Shown here in pieces: positions 7,728 to 14,286 of a stretch of DNA of 15,621 nucleotides. The translations under genes and the position numbers were made by a program. Position 1 is the first letter of the stretch; every line of letters starts with the position of its first letter. A model generated the notes under the pieces. It searched no databases. It saw nothing but the letters and a program-made list of their open reading frames with translations, and was not told the origin of the DNA. Source of the DNA: Roseomonas xinghualingensis (GTDB lineage Bacteria > Pseudomonadota > Alphaproteobacteria > Acetobacterales > Acetobacteraceae); contig NZ_JAOXLP010000056.1 in the NCBI RefSeq assembly GCF_025791835.1, forward strand, positions 1 to 15,621. The letters run 5' to 3'.

Positions 7728-8696
7728 ATGGAACGTCCAAATCTTCTCATGACCCGCGTCCTGCCTGAGGCGGTGGAGGCCCGAGCGGCCCGCGACTACG
7801 CCATCCGCCGCCCCGAGGGGCCGGACCGGACCCTCGAATCCGCCGCCATCCTCACCGCTGCCAAGGGATGCGCCGGCATCCTCTGCGCAGCCGGGGATGG
7901 GCTGGATGCCGAAACCATCGCCCGCCTGCCTGACAGCGTGCGGATCATCGCCACCTTCAGCGTGGGCACGGACCACATTGCCCTGGATGCTGCCAAGGCA
8001 CGCGGCGTTGCCGTTACCAATACCCCGGACGTGCTCAGCGTCGCGACCGCCGAGATCGCCATGCTGCTGATCCTCATGTGTGCCCGGCGGGCCGGCGAGG
8101 CGGAGCGGATGCTGCGCGCCCGGGAATGGACGGGCTGGGCCCCCACCCAGCTGATGGGGGTAACGCTGGAAGGCAAGCGCCTGGGCATTCTCGGCATGGG
8201 GCGTATCGGCCAGGAGCTGGCTCGGATGGCGCGTGGCATGGGCATGCAGATCCATTACCGCAACCGAACCCGCCTGCCGCCGCAGGAGGAGCTGGGCGCT
8301 ACCTTCCATGGCAACGATGACAGCTTCCTGGCGGCCTGCGATGTGCTGTCGATGCACATTCCGGGCGGTGCCGCGACGAAGAACTGGCTGGATGCCGCCC
8401 GCATCGCCAGGCTGCCGCGCGGCGCCATCGTGGTGAATACCGGCCGCGGCACGACCGTGGATGATGGCGCCCTCTGCGATGCGCTCCGCTCCGGCCATCT
8501 TCGCGCCGCGGGGCTGGATGTCTTCGCGGGCGAGCCCGCCATCTTCGAGGGGTATCACAGCGCCCCGAACGTCACCCTCCTCCCTCACCTCGGGAGTGCC
8601 ACCATCGAGACGCGCGATGCCATGGGCTTCCGCTGCCTCGACAATCTCGACGCCGTGCTGATCCACGGCACCGAACCGCCCCACCGCGCCGCCTAG
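7728..8696 (+). CDS. D-2-hydroxyacid dehydrogenase (glyoxylate/hydroxypyruvate reductase type)
   Basis: A 322-residue cytosolic NAD(P)-dependent dehydrogenase interconverting a 2-oxoacid and a D-2-hydroxyacid. The N-terminal catalytic half has IATFSVGTDHIALDAAKARGV and TNTPDVLSVATAE, typical of the glyoxylate reductase branch. The nucleotide fold carries GMGRIG (156-161). Catalytic residues are visible: Arg240 in VNTGRGT, Glu269 in DVFAGEP, and His287 in LLPHLGSAT. Arg178 and Arg180 (YRNRTRLP) follow the second beta-strand where an acidic residue would favour NAD, suggesting NADPH preference. The ATG at 7728 gives the usual N-terminus (LLMTRVLPEAVEARAARDY), with AAGGGG about 12 bases upstream. 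It is divergent from the hyu operon and 10 bp upstream of the flavin reductase, so probably the first gene of a pair. A role in processing oxo- or hydroxy-acids from D-amino-acid or hydantoin breakdown is inference. Confidence 0.9.
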   Translation: MERPNLLMTRVLPEAVEARAARDYAIRRPEGPDRTLESAAILTAAKGCAGILCAAGDGLDAETIARLPDSVRIIATFSVGTDHIALDAAKARGVAVTNTPDVLSVATAEIAMLLILMCARRAGEAERMLRAREWTGWAPTQLMGVTLEGKRLGILGMGRIGQELARMARGMGMQIHYRNRTRLPPQEELGATFHGNDDSFLAACDVLSMHIPGGAATKNWLDAARIARLPRGAIVVNTGRGTTVDDGALCDALRSGHLRAAGLDVFAGEPAIFEGYHSAPNVTLLPHLGSATIETRDAMGFRCLDNLDAVLIHGTEPPHRAA

Positions 8697-8706
8697 GAGC
8701 CACGCG

Positions 8707-9357
8707 ATGCTCTTCGACTTCGAGGTCCTTCCGAAGAAGGACCGCTACAAGCTCGCCGTCTCCACGATCGTGCCGCGGCCGATCGCCTGGATGGTGACGC
8801 AGGATGCCGAGGGGCGCACCAATGCGGCGCCCTTCTCGTTCTTCAACGTCTTCAGCAACGATCCGGTCGTGGTGGGCATCGGCGTCGGCGCCCGAGGCAT
8901 GGGCGGCGAGGAGAAGGAAGACTTCAAGGACACGCTGAACAACATCCGCGCCACGGGCGAGTTCACCCTCTGCCTGGTGAGCGAGGAAACGGCGCAGGCG
9001 ATGAATATCACCGCCGCCGACTACCCGCCCGGCGTGGATGAGCTGGCGATGGCTGGCCTCACCACCGCGCCTTCGGCGAAGATCAAGGTGCCGCGCATCG
9101 CGGAAAGTCCCGTCTCACTGGAATGCCGCCTCTGGCAGATGGTTCCCATCGGCACCCATCACCTGGTTCTGGGCGAGGTGCAGGCCATGCATGTGCGGGA
9201 CGATTGCATGCTCGATCCCGCCCGCCTCTATGTGGACACACCCAAGCTTGGGCTGGTCGGGCGCATGCATGGGGCCGGCTGGTATGCCCGCACGACCGAT
9301 CGCTTCGAGATGCCGCGCGTTACCCCTGAGCAGATGGAGGCCCGTCGTAAAGCCTGA
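8707..9357 (+). CDS. Flavin reductase family protein (FMN-binding split barrel)
   Basis: A 216-residue protein of the flavin reductase-like (DIM6/NTAB) family, which binds FMN in a split beta-barrel. Typical members reduce flavin with NAD(P)H for a partner monooxygenase or act as flavin-dependent oxidoreductases. The conserved FMN motif is in residues about 18-60: STIVPRPIAWMVTQ, then TNAAPFSFFNVFSNDPVVVGIG. The C-terminal GRMHGAGWYARTTDRFEMPR is the usual closing motif of this subgroup. Translation starts at ATG 8707 with AGGAG 8 bases upstream that overlaps the end of the dehydrogenase gene, implying co-transcription. No oxygenase partner is adjacent, so it may act on its own or serve an enzyme encoded elsewhere. 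Confidence 0.87.
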   Translation: MLFDFEVLPKKDRYKLAVSTIVPRPIAWMVTQDAEGRTNAAPFSFFNVFSNDPVVVGIGVGARGMGGEEKEDFKDTLNNIRATGEFTLCLVSEETAQAMNITAADYPPGVDELAMAGLTTAPSAKIKVPRIAESPVSLECRLWQMVPIGTHHLVLGEVQAMHVRDDCMLDPARLYVDTPKLGLVGRMHGAGWYARTTDRFEMPRVTPEQMEARRKA

Positions 9358-9359
9358 CC

Positions 9360-9394
9360 GCCCCTATCGGGGCAGATTCGCCATTGCAAATGGC
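9360..9394 (+). other. Two small hairpins after the flavin reductase gene
   Basis: Directly after the flavin reductase stop (9355-9357), GCCCC/GGGGC (9360-9364, 9369-9373) and GCCATT/AATGGC (9380-9385, 9389-9394) form two consecutive short stem-loops in the 46-bp gap before the convergent gene's stop. They may protect the mRNA 3' end or aid termination. No T-run follows. Confidence 0.3.
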
Positions 9395-9403
9395 TGCTGG
9401 GCC

Positions 9404-10150
9404 TTATGTTGCGCTCGGCCGGTGAGCATTGCGTAACAGCCCAGGTCCTGACGCCTGGGCTGTTACGAGCCCCATGAGGGATGAAACCGCACTAGGGTCG
9501 GCGATGGCCACCTCCAGCGGGGTCGCACCGTCAAGCTCCGCATATTGCAGTCGCAAGGCCCAGGCGACCGCTGCCTCGTCTCCGACACGGCTGGAAACCG
9601 CAGCCCTCAGATGGCCGATGGGCCTGCAGCGCTCCGCAACCTCGCCCACGGCCCGCTCAAACACAGCAAGATCGTCGTAGGCTCGGTCTTTCTCCGTCGC
9701 GGTGAAGATAGGCAACCCTCCCCGATCCAAAGCCGCACACGGCATCATCAGATTTGTAGGAAGGCCGAAGCTCTCGATGTTGAGGGGATCGGGGTTCCCA
9801 ACCAGGAAGGCCCGTGTCCGATCGGCGAGGTTTCCGGCGGCATTGCTGTACACAAAGAGCGGACGCCGCATGGCATCGAAGAAGCCAGCCTCGAAAGAGG
9901 TTCCGTCATCAGCCGAAGGGCCTCGGAAGGGCGAAAGATTCGCGATGCAGATGTCGCAGTCCATCATCATGGCGCGGTTCGCGCGATAGACCCGGGTCGC
10001 TGCGTCAGGACTGTGAAGATCAATCTCATTATCGATGGGGACACGAAGCAGGATGCCGCGCCGGGCACAAAGCTCCGCCTTGCGGCCAAGTATCTCCTGG
10101 GCGTTCGGAAAAAATACGTCCGGACCAGCTCCGTAACAGGTCACCAGCAC
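9404..10150 (-). CDS. Nucleoside 2-deoxyribosyltransferase-fold protein with C-terminal antitoxin-like (MbcA/ParS/Xre) segment
   Basis: A 248-residue protein. Residues 1-175 match the nucleoside 2-deoxyribosyltransferase (NDT) family, which exchanges or removes nucleobases on deoxyribonucleosides. Marks are CYGAGPDVFFPNA (5-17), the acidic CDICIANLSPFRGP (65-78), and DDGTSFEAGF (81-90), whose Glu87 is the expected nucleophile. The family usually ends soon after the helix at 158-176. Here about 70 further residues follow. Residues 186-232 (VGDEAAVAWALRLQ, then LDGATPLEVA, then AVSSLMGLV) carry the W-x(13)-P pattern and L-x-G-x-x-P-L-E motif of the DUF2384 toxin-binding domain of MbcA/ParS/Xre antitoxins. 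No helix-turn-helix is present. The GTG start at 10150 has a consensus AGGAGG 8 bases upstream. Two hand-counted 60-base blocks are 57-58% GC against about 72% in a neighbouring gene, hinting at acquisition. The NDT part is well supported; the fused domain is a motif-level inference. Confidence 0.75.
   Translation of the reverse strand: MLVTCYGAGPDVFFPNAQEILGRKAELCARRGILLRVPIDNEIDLHSPDAATRVYRANRAMMMDCDICIANLSPFRGPSADDGTSFEAGFFDAMRRPLFVYSNAAGNLADRTRAFLVGNPDPLNIESFGLPTNLMMPCAALDRGGLPIFTATEKDRAYDDLAVFERAVGEVAERCRPIGHLRAAVSSRVGDEAAVAWALRLQYAELDGATPLEVAIADPSAVSSLMGLVTAQASGPGLLRNAHRPSAT
9432..9467. terminator. Strong 14-bp perfect hairpin within the 3' end of the NDT-like gene
   Basis: Bases 9432-9445 (CGTAACAGCCCAGG) and 9454-9467 (CCTGGGCTGTTACG) are perfect reverse complements around an 8-base loop. 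The hairpin lies 75 bp past the stop of the rightward flavin reductase gene, inside the last 22 codons of the leftward NDT-like gene. It is symmetric, so it would fold in transcripts of either strand and could terminate or trim both convergent transcripts. No T-run follows on either side, so a classical intrinsic terminator is not shown. Confidence 0.45.
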
Positions 10151-10718
10151 GGAAGGTTCCTCCTGTTTCCCGTCCTGATTCTACCGAAAGATCTTCTCCA
10201 TGCCCGCGATATTCAAGCTTCTTTCCCAGGATGAGGACACTGTTCCAACCTGATGTGGCTTGCGGCGGGGGATGGTCGGAGCGCCACTGGCCATTGCCGG
10301 GCCAAGAATGCCGGTTCGCCTCAACCCGGTGACCGCAGTGAAGATTGTTGCGTGGTCCAAAGGTATTTTTTTGTGGCCAAGATGATCCCATCGGGCATGA
10401 CTCCCTCACCGGCGAGACGGGCCCCAATGCGACCTTCAAGAAGCCTAGGATCGGCCGGTCCCTGGCGCCACGACGCTCCAGGCCAGGAGCGAACATTGAA
10501 GCCGCCGCCGCGCTGAAGGCGGAAGACCCCGGCAGAATTTGGCCGTCCCCTCCGGGATCACTGTTCAGGGAGACCGCTATCCCGCGCACCTGCAGGTAAG
10601 GATGGGGCGTTAACCACCGGGCACACCACCTCCATGGCCTGCGGCCCGGCGTCCACATGATGCCAATCCCGCACGCACCCCGGTGGCCTGCTGCACCCAA
10701 GCCGCAAGAGGCCACGAC
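10151..10718. other. 568-bp intergenic region between divergent genes
   Basis: This spacer separates the leftward NDT-like gene from the rightward alcohol dehydrogenase and must hold both promoters. Adjacent to the NDT gene are its AGGAGG ribosome binding site and, about 20 bases further upstream on the minus strand, a TAGAAT that could be a -10 element, though no good -35 is spaced from it. A T7 run occurs near 10366-10372. Translations in all frames gave nothing I recognise, including no RES-type toxin that might partner the antitoxin-like segment next door. Confidence 0.4.
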
Positions 10719-11813
10719 ATGAAGACCGCCGGATTTGCCTGTGAAGCCGTTGGCGCTCCCCTCGTGCCCTATACCTTTGAGCGGCGGGAACTGCGCCCGA
10801 ACGACGTCGCCATGGAGATCCTCTATTGCGGCGTCTGCCATTCGGACCTGCACTGGGTCCAGAACGACTGGGGCTGGACCACCTACCCCACCCTCACGGG
10901 CCACGAGATCATCGGCCGCGTCATCGCGGCCGGCCCCGAGGTCACCCGCTTCAAGGTGGGCGACCACGGTGCGGTCGGCTGCATAGTGGACAGCTGCCAG
11001 CGGTGCGACCAGTGCCGCAAGGGCGAGGAACAGCTCTGCCGCGAGGGCAATACACAGACCTATGGCTCCCCCGACCGGATCACGGGGGAGATCACCATGG
11101 GCGGTTACTCGAAGCACATCGTGGTCCGCGAGGAGTTCGTCCTCCGCGTGCCCGAGGGGCTGGACCTCTCCCGCGCGGCGCCACTGCTCTGCGCGGGCAT
11201 CACGACCTACTCCCCGCTCAGGACCTGGAACGCCGGGCCGGGCAGCCGGGTCGGGGTCATCGGCCTCGGCGGCCTCGGCCACATGGCCGTCAAACTCGCC
11301 TCGGGGCTCGGCGCCCATGTCACGGTTCTGAGCCGCAGCCCCGACAAGGCGGCTGACGCGCGCGCCCTGGGCGCCGACGCACTGCTGGTCTCAACCGACC
11401 AAGTGGTGATGGCGAAAGCCGCATCAAGCTTCGACCTGATCATCGACACCGTTCCTGTCCGGCACGACCTGAATACCTACCTGCCGCTGCTGGACGCGGA
11501 CGGCACGCTGGTGATCGTTGGGCAGGTCGGGCCGGTGAACGAACTGGTCACAGTTCCCCTCGTGCTGGGACGCCGCCGCGTGGCGGGCTCCCCTATCGGC
11601 GGCATCGCCGAGACGCAGGAGTTGCTCGACTTCTGCGCGCGCAAGAACATCCTGCCTGATGTCGAGATGATCCGCATGGACGAGATCAACGAGGCATTCA
11701 GGCGGATGGACCGCTCGGACGTGCGCTATCGCTTCGTCATTGACATGGCTTCGCTGACCAGCCCCGGAGGCACGGCGTCTGGCTCACCCCGCCCGCCGGG
11801 TGGCATCGGATGA
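10719..11813 (+). CDS. Zinc-dependent NAD(P) alcohol dehydrogenase (YahK/cinnamyl-alcohol dehydrogenase type)
   Basis: A 364-residue medium-chain dehydrogenase/reductase that reduces aldehydes or oxidises primary alcohols in the cytosol. Catalytic zinc ligands are Cys40 (CGVCHSD), His62-Glu63 (TGHE) and Cys158 (LLCAG). The structural zinc lobe has Cys93, Cys96, Cys99 and Cys107. The nucleotide motif is GLGGLG (182-187), and Ser205/Arg206 plus Lys210 (SRSPDK) after the second strand are the pattern of the NADP(H)-preferring YahK/CAD group. The family normally ends at the segment YRFVIDMASL (337-346); here an 18-residue Gly/Pro/Ser-rich tail follows, which looks like read-out beyond the original end. 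ATG 10719 is chosen because homology begins there, with an AAGAG motif upstream; a start at 10683 would add 12 non-homologous residues. It appears to be a single-gene unit. Confidence 0.92.
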   Translation: MKTAGFACEAVGAPLVPYTFERRELRPNDVAMEILYCGVCHSDLHWVQNDWGWTTYPTLTGHEIIGRVIAAGPEVTRFKVGDHGAVGCIVDSCQRCDQCRKGEEQLCREGNTQTYGSPDRITGEITMGGYSKHIVVREEFVLRVPEGLDLSRAAPLLCAGITTYSPLRTWNAGPGSRVGVIGLGGLGHMAVKLASGLGAHVTVLSRSPDKAADARALGADALLVSTDQVVMAKAASSFDLIIDTVPVRHDLNTYLPLLDADGTLVIVGQVGPVNELVTVPLVLGRRRVAGSPIGGIAETQELLDFCARKNILPDVEMIRMDEINEAFRRMDRSDVRYRFVIDMASLTSPGGTASGSPRPPGGIG

Positions 11814-12108
11814 GGCAACCGAGGGGGCTGATGCGCTGATTGCGAATCTGGCCTCTCTGCGCTCCCCGGCCTATGCGGGCCTTGTCCGTCCAATCCAACG
11901 CCCCCCTCCCCCTTTACCGACTGTGCCCACTCCTTCTCGGCCTGGATGCGGGTCGCCGGGTGGTCAAGGATGCTTGTGGCGCGCCAGGCGTCAGCCCCGC
12001 ATCGCTGGCGGAACCTGCCCCCTTTGAGGCTGACTTATGTGCAATAGCGAAATTTTCCTAAACCCCGCTTGCCGGGGCGGCTCTCGCCCCGTATATCCCG
12101 CCGCCGTT
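11814..12108. other. Spacer between alcohol dehydrogenase and tRNA-Ser
   Basis: I find no gene here. Just upstream of the tRNA a GC-rich stem, CGGGGCG (12073-12079) with CGCCCCG (12085-12091), could act as a terminator-like or processing structure. The 30-base AT-richer patch at about 12026-12062 is the likeliest place for the tRNA promoter, but I cannot assign -35 and -10 boxes with confidence. Confidence 0.4.
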
Positions 12109-12199
12109 GGACAGGTGGCCGAGCGGTCGAAGGCGCGCGCCTGGAAAGTGCGTATAGGTCAAAAGCCTATCGTGGGTTCGAATCCCACCCTGTCCGCCA
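12109..12199 (+). tRNA. tRNA-Ser (anticodon GGA)
   Basis: A complete class II tRNA cloverleaf. The acceptor stem GGACAGG (12109-12115) pairs with CCTGTCC (12189-12195). The D-arm has GCC/GGC around GAGCGGTCGAA. The anticodon stem CGCGC/GTGCG encloses the loop CTGGAAA with anticodon GGA at 12143-12145, reading UCC and UCU. A long variable arm (ATAGGT pairing with GCCTAT) is characteristic of serine tRNAs. The T-arm GTGGG/CCCAC encloses TTCGAAT. The discriminator is G12196 and CCA is encoded (12197-12199). A T-rich stretch at about 12220-12238 follows and may serve in termination. Confidence 0.97.
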
Positions 12200-12751
12200 T
12201 TGTCACATGCGATAGCCTTGATATTTCTTGTTTTTCTTCGATAAAGCGCGGCCTTACCTACAACACTACCCCCTTTGGCGCCGAACACTCACTTGGTCTT
12301 TGGATGACTGGCAAGGGCCAGGTTCCAGGTTCCAGGTTCCAGGTTCCAGGTTCCAGGTTCCCCAGCGACTCTGGCACAGGCTTCTGATCTCATAGTGAAA
12401 GTTGGTGATCGCACCTACCCGAGGCTGCGAGACCGCAACTGTGACACCACGCCGGGACACAGCCGCACAGGCAGACGCCGCCCCTGCCCAACTTGGCCGG
12501 TGGGCTTCCCACCTTGTTCCCACCCACCTTACCCTCCGCGGGGACGGCTGTTCACTGGCGAGGTGATCCTCTGGTCCGCCGCGCCCTCCTTTTTGTGACA
12601 CGACCACCCTGCCTGCAGCCGGGGGCATCAGCCTAATCGCGCTCCACTGTCCACCCTGGACGTTCGTCATCCAGCCCGTGCAGTAACGGAGTGGATCGGA
12701 AACAGTCGGCAGGTCGGCTGGATTTCGATGGACGGATCTGAGGGGCGGGTT
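12200..12751. other. Intergenic region downstream of tRNA-Ser
   Basis: The first 60 bases after the tRNA are AT-richer than the surroundings and include a T-rich stretch without a clear hairpin. The heptamer tandem repeat at 12318-12359 lies here. The rest (about 12365-12727) is GC-rich with no frame I recognise; an apparent frame on the minus strand running through the repeat is low-complexity and antisense to the DUF3237 gene. I see no integrase gene or second copy of the tRNA 3' end that would mark an integrated element. Confidence 0.4.
12318..12359. repeat. Tandem heptanucleotide repeat (CCAGGTT)x6
   Basis: Six perfect, uninterrupted copies of CCAGGTT occupy exactly 42 bases, 119 bases after the tRNA-Ser 3' end. 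There are no spacers, so it is a short tandem repeat (microsatellite-like) and not a CRISPR. Each unit contains CCAGG, which fits the CCWGG methylation site of Dcm-type enzymes. Heptamer STRR arrays are known from other bacteria, notably cyanobacteria. Copy number may vary by slippage. Confidence 0.95.
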
Positions 12752-13207
12752 ATGGCCGAGGCGCTGGGGGAGTTTGTCGGGGAACTGGACGTGGCGGTGG
12801 GGCCGCCGGTGCTGGTTGGCGCCGGCCCACTGGGAGAGCGGCGAATCATCCCCATCAACGGCGGGCGGGCCTTCGGCCCTCGGATGGAGGGGGAGATCCT
12901 GCCGGGCGGGGCTGATTTCCAGCTGATCCGCCCGGACGGGGTGGCGGAGATCGAGGCGCGCTACACGATCCGGCTCTCGGATGGCACGCTTGTCTACGTG
13001 GTGAACCGCGGGTTGCGTACGGCCGCTCCGGAAGACATGGCGCGGCTGTTGCGCGGGGAACCGGTTCCGCCGGAGCGGGTGTACTTCCGCACCGCGCCCG
13101 TGTTCGAGACGGCGGCTCCAGCCCATGCCTGGCTTGGGCGTAGCCTCTTCCTCGGTTTCGGGGAGCGGCGACCGGAGAGCGTGCGTATCCGCGTTTTCGC
13201 GGTGTAG
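12752..13207 (+). CDS. DUF3237 domain-containing protein
   Basis: A 151-residue protein of the DUF3237 family, small beta-barrel-like proteins of unknown function often found near catabolic genes in proteobacteria and actinobacteria. Recognisable family sequence is the start VGELDVAVGPPVLVGAGPLG, then RRIIPINGG, MEGEILPGGADFQLIRPDG and ARYTIRLSDGTLVYVVNRG, with a C-terminal RTAPVFETAAPAHAWLGRS. The ATG at 12752 is preferred because AGGGG lies 6 bases upstream; the in-frame ATG at 12728 would add eight residues without a clear ribosome binding site. It converges with the Bug receptor gene, with 29 bp between stops. No enzymatic role can be stated. Confidence 0.85.
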   Translation: MAEALGEFVGELDVAVGPPVLVGAGPLGERRIIPINGGRAFGPRMEGEILPGGADFQLIRPDGVAEIEARYTIRLSDGTLVYVVNRGLRTAAPEDMARLLRGEPVPPERVYFRTAPVFETAAPAHAWLGRSLFLGFGERRPESVRIRVFAV

Positions 13208-13236
13208 TCCCCTCCCCGGCCCTGACGTGATCGCCC

Positions 13237-14211
13237 TCACTCGATTGCGCGGAAGCCGGTCTTCTTTACCACTTCGGCCCAACGGGCCGTCTCGGCGCGC
13301 ATATGGGCACCGAAGGCCTCGCGCCCCTTTGGAGCGACGCGGAAGCCGGCCTCCTCCATCTTGCTGCGAAGCGCGGGGGCGGACAGCGCGCGCAGCACGG
13401 CCTCGTCCAGCGAGGCCAGGGTGGCGGCAGGCGTCGCGGCGGGGGCGACGAGGCCAAACCAGGCGTCGAAGGCGAGCGAAGGGTGGCCGAGCTCCGTTGT
13501 TGTCGGCACCTCCGGCAGCAAGGGAGAGCGCGCGGGACCGGTGACAGTCAGCGCCTTCAGCTTGCCAGCCCTCACATGCGGGGCGAGGAGAGCGACGGTG
13601 CCGAACATGCCCTGGACGTTGCCATTCAGGATCGCCGTCATTGCGTCGCCGGTGGAGCGGAAGTGCACGGCCTCAGTGGGAAAGCCGGCCTCGGCAGCCA
13701 GGATCGCCGCACCGAAATGCCCAGGCGTGCCAGCGCCGAAGGTGCCGGTGTAGACCTGCCTCGCCGCCTTCGCCCAGGCGACGTACTCGGCCAGGGTGTT
13801 GGCCGGAACAGATGGGGGGACGACGAAGACGAAGTCAGCGGCGACCACCTGACCGACCGGGGCGAAGTCCTTCGCCGGGTCGTAGGGCAGGCGCGCATAG
13901 GTGCTGGGGGCCATGGCGAGCTGGCCCACCTCTCCGAAGAGGAGCGCAGTGCCGTCGGCAGGGGCGGCGCGAGCAACCTCCTGGGCCGCGATGGCGCCGG
14001 CCGCACCGGGCTTGTTGTCCACTACCACCCCGGCCGGGATGGAGGCGCGCAGGCCCTCGGCGAGGATGCGGCCCGCCACGTCAGGCCCGCTGCCGGGCGG
14101 AAAGCCAAGGACGAGGCGGAGGGGGCGGTCCGGCAGGGCGGCCCGCGCTGCCACGGGAAGGAAGAGGCCGGCCGCGAGCACAACGCGGCGCCTGATGGGC
14201 GTTCTGGTCAT
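13237..14211 (-). CDS. Bug-family (TctC-like) periplasmic substrate-binding protein
   Basis: A 324-residue secreted receptor of the tripartite tricarboxylate transporter family. These proteins bind carboxylates, aromatics, amino acids or amides in the periplasm. The N-terminus TRTPIRRRVVLAAGLFLPVAARA is a signal peptide with an Arg-rich n-region (possibly Tat-compatible) and probable cleavage after ARA (residue 24). The mature start LPDRPLRLVLGFPPGSGPDVAGRILAE is the signature of the Bug family, where the ligand carboxylate is held by loops after strand 1. Further marks are VVDNKPGAAGAIAAQEV and FVPPS-like and FGAGTPGHFG segments. ATG 14211 has GAGGGG 8 bases upstream. No TctA/TctB membrane genes are in the window, so it is an orphan receptor, as is common for this expanded family. 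It lies 75 bp downstream of the MarR gene on the same strand and may be co-transcribed with it. Confidence 0.9.
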   Translation of the reverse strand: MTRTPIRRRVVLAAGLFLPVAARAALPDRPLRLVLGFPPGSGPDVAGRILAEGLRASIPAGVVVDNKPGAAGAIAAQEVARAAPADGTALLFGEVGQLAMAPSTYARLPYDPAKDFAPVGQVVAADFVFVVPPSVPANTLAEYVAWAKAARQVYTGTFGAGTPGHFGAAILAAEAGFPTEAVHFRSTGDAMTAILNGNVQGMFGTVALLAPHVRAGKLKALTVTGPARSPLLPEVPTTTELGHPSLAFDAWFGLVAPAATPAATLASLDEAVLRALSAPALRSKMEEAGFRVAPKGREAFGAHMRAETARWAEVVKKTGFRAIE

Positions 14212-14286
14212 GGATGTTTCCCCTCAGGGCCGCCTTCTCATGGCGGCTGTTACGGAGGCAATCTCGTGCACGGCGCCAAGCGCCGG

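Noticed and set aside
4705..7752. Long plus-strand open frames (4705-6225 and 6280-7752) opposite hyuA and the SDR gene
   Set aside because: They are mirror frames of well-supported genes, rich in His, Arg and Gly, with no motifs and no ribosome binding site.
7575..8684. Minus-strand open frame of about 369 codons opposite the D-2-hydroxyacid dehydrogenase
   Set aside because: It is antisense to a gene with all catalytic residues in place; its composition is typical of a shadow frame.
10614..10686. Inverted repeat CCACCGGG/CCCGGTGG upstream of the alcohol dehydrogenase
   Set aside because: The arms are 57 bases apart and only 8 bp of GC-rich sequence, easily found by chance here.
10029..11318. 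Long open frame on the minus strand (about 429 codons) across the alcohol dehydrogenase gene
   Set aside because: It is antisense to a zinc dehydrogenase with complete metal and cofactor motifs. Its translation is low-complexity Gly/Ala/Arg with no recognisable domain, a usual artefact of GC-rich third positions.
12318..12359. Possible CRISPR array
   Set aside because: The units are contiguous 7-mers without spacers, and no cas gene is in the window.
12037..12387. Plus-strand open frame of 116 codons
   Set aside because: It runs straight through the tRNA-Ser gene and into the heptamer array, so it is not a protein gene.
12440..12605. Two copies of TGTGACAC in the spacer before the DUF3237 gene
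   Set aside because: Eight-base matches about 150 bases apart with no dyad symmetry or promoter context.
12109..12751. Integration site of a genomic island at the tRNA-Ser 3' end
   Set aside because: There is no integrase, no duplicated tRNA 3' end and no mobile-element gene in the window.
12266..13282. Minus-strand open frame of 338 codons ending in repeated NLEPGTW
   Set aside because: The repeated peptide is only the heptamer tandem repeat read in frame, and the rest is antisense to the DUF3237 gene.
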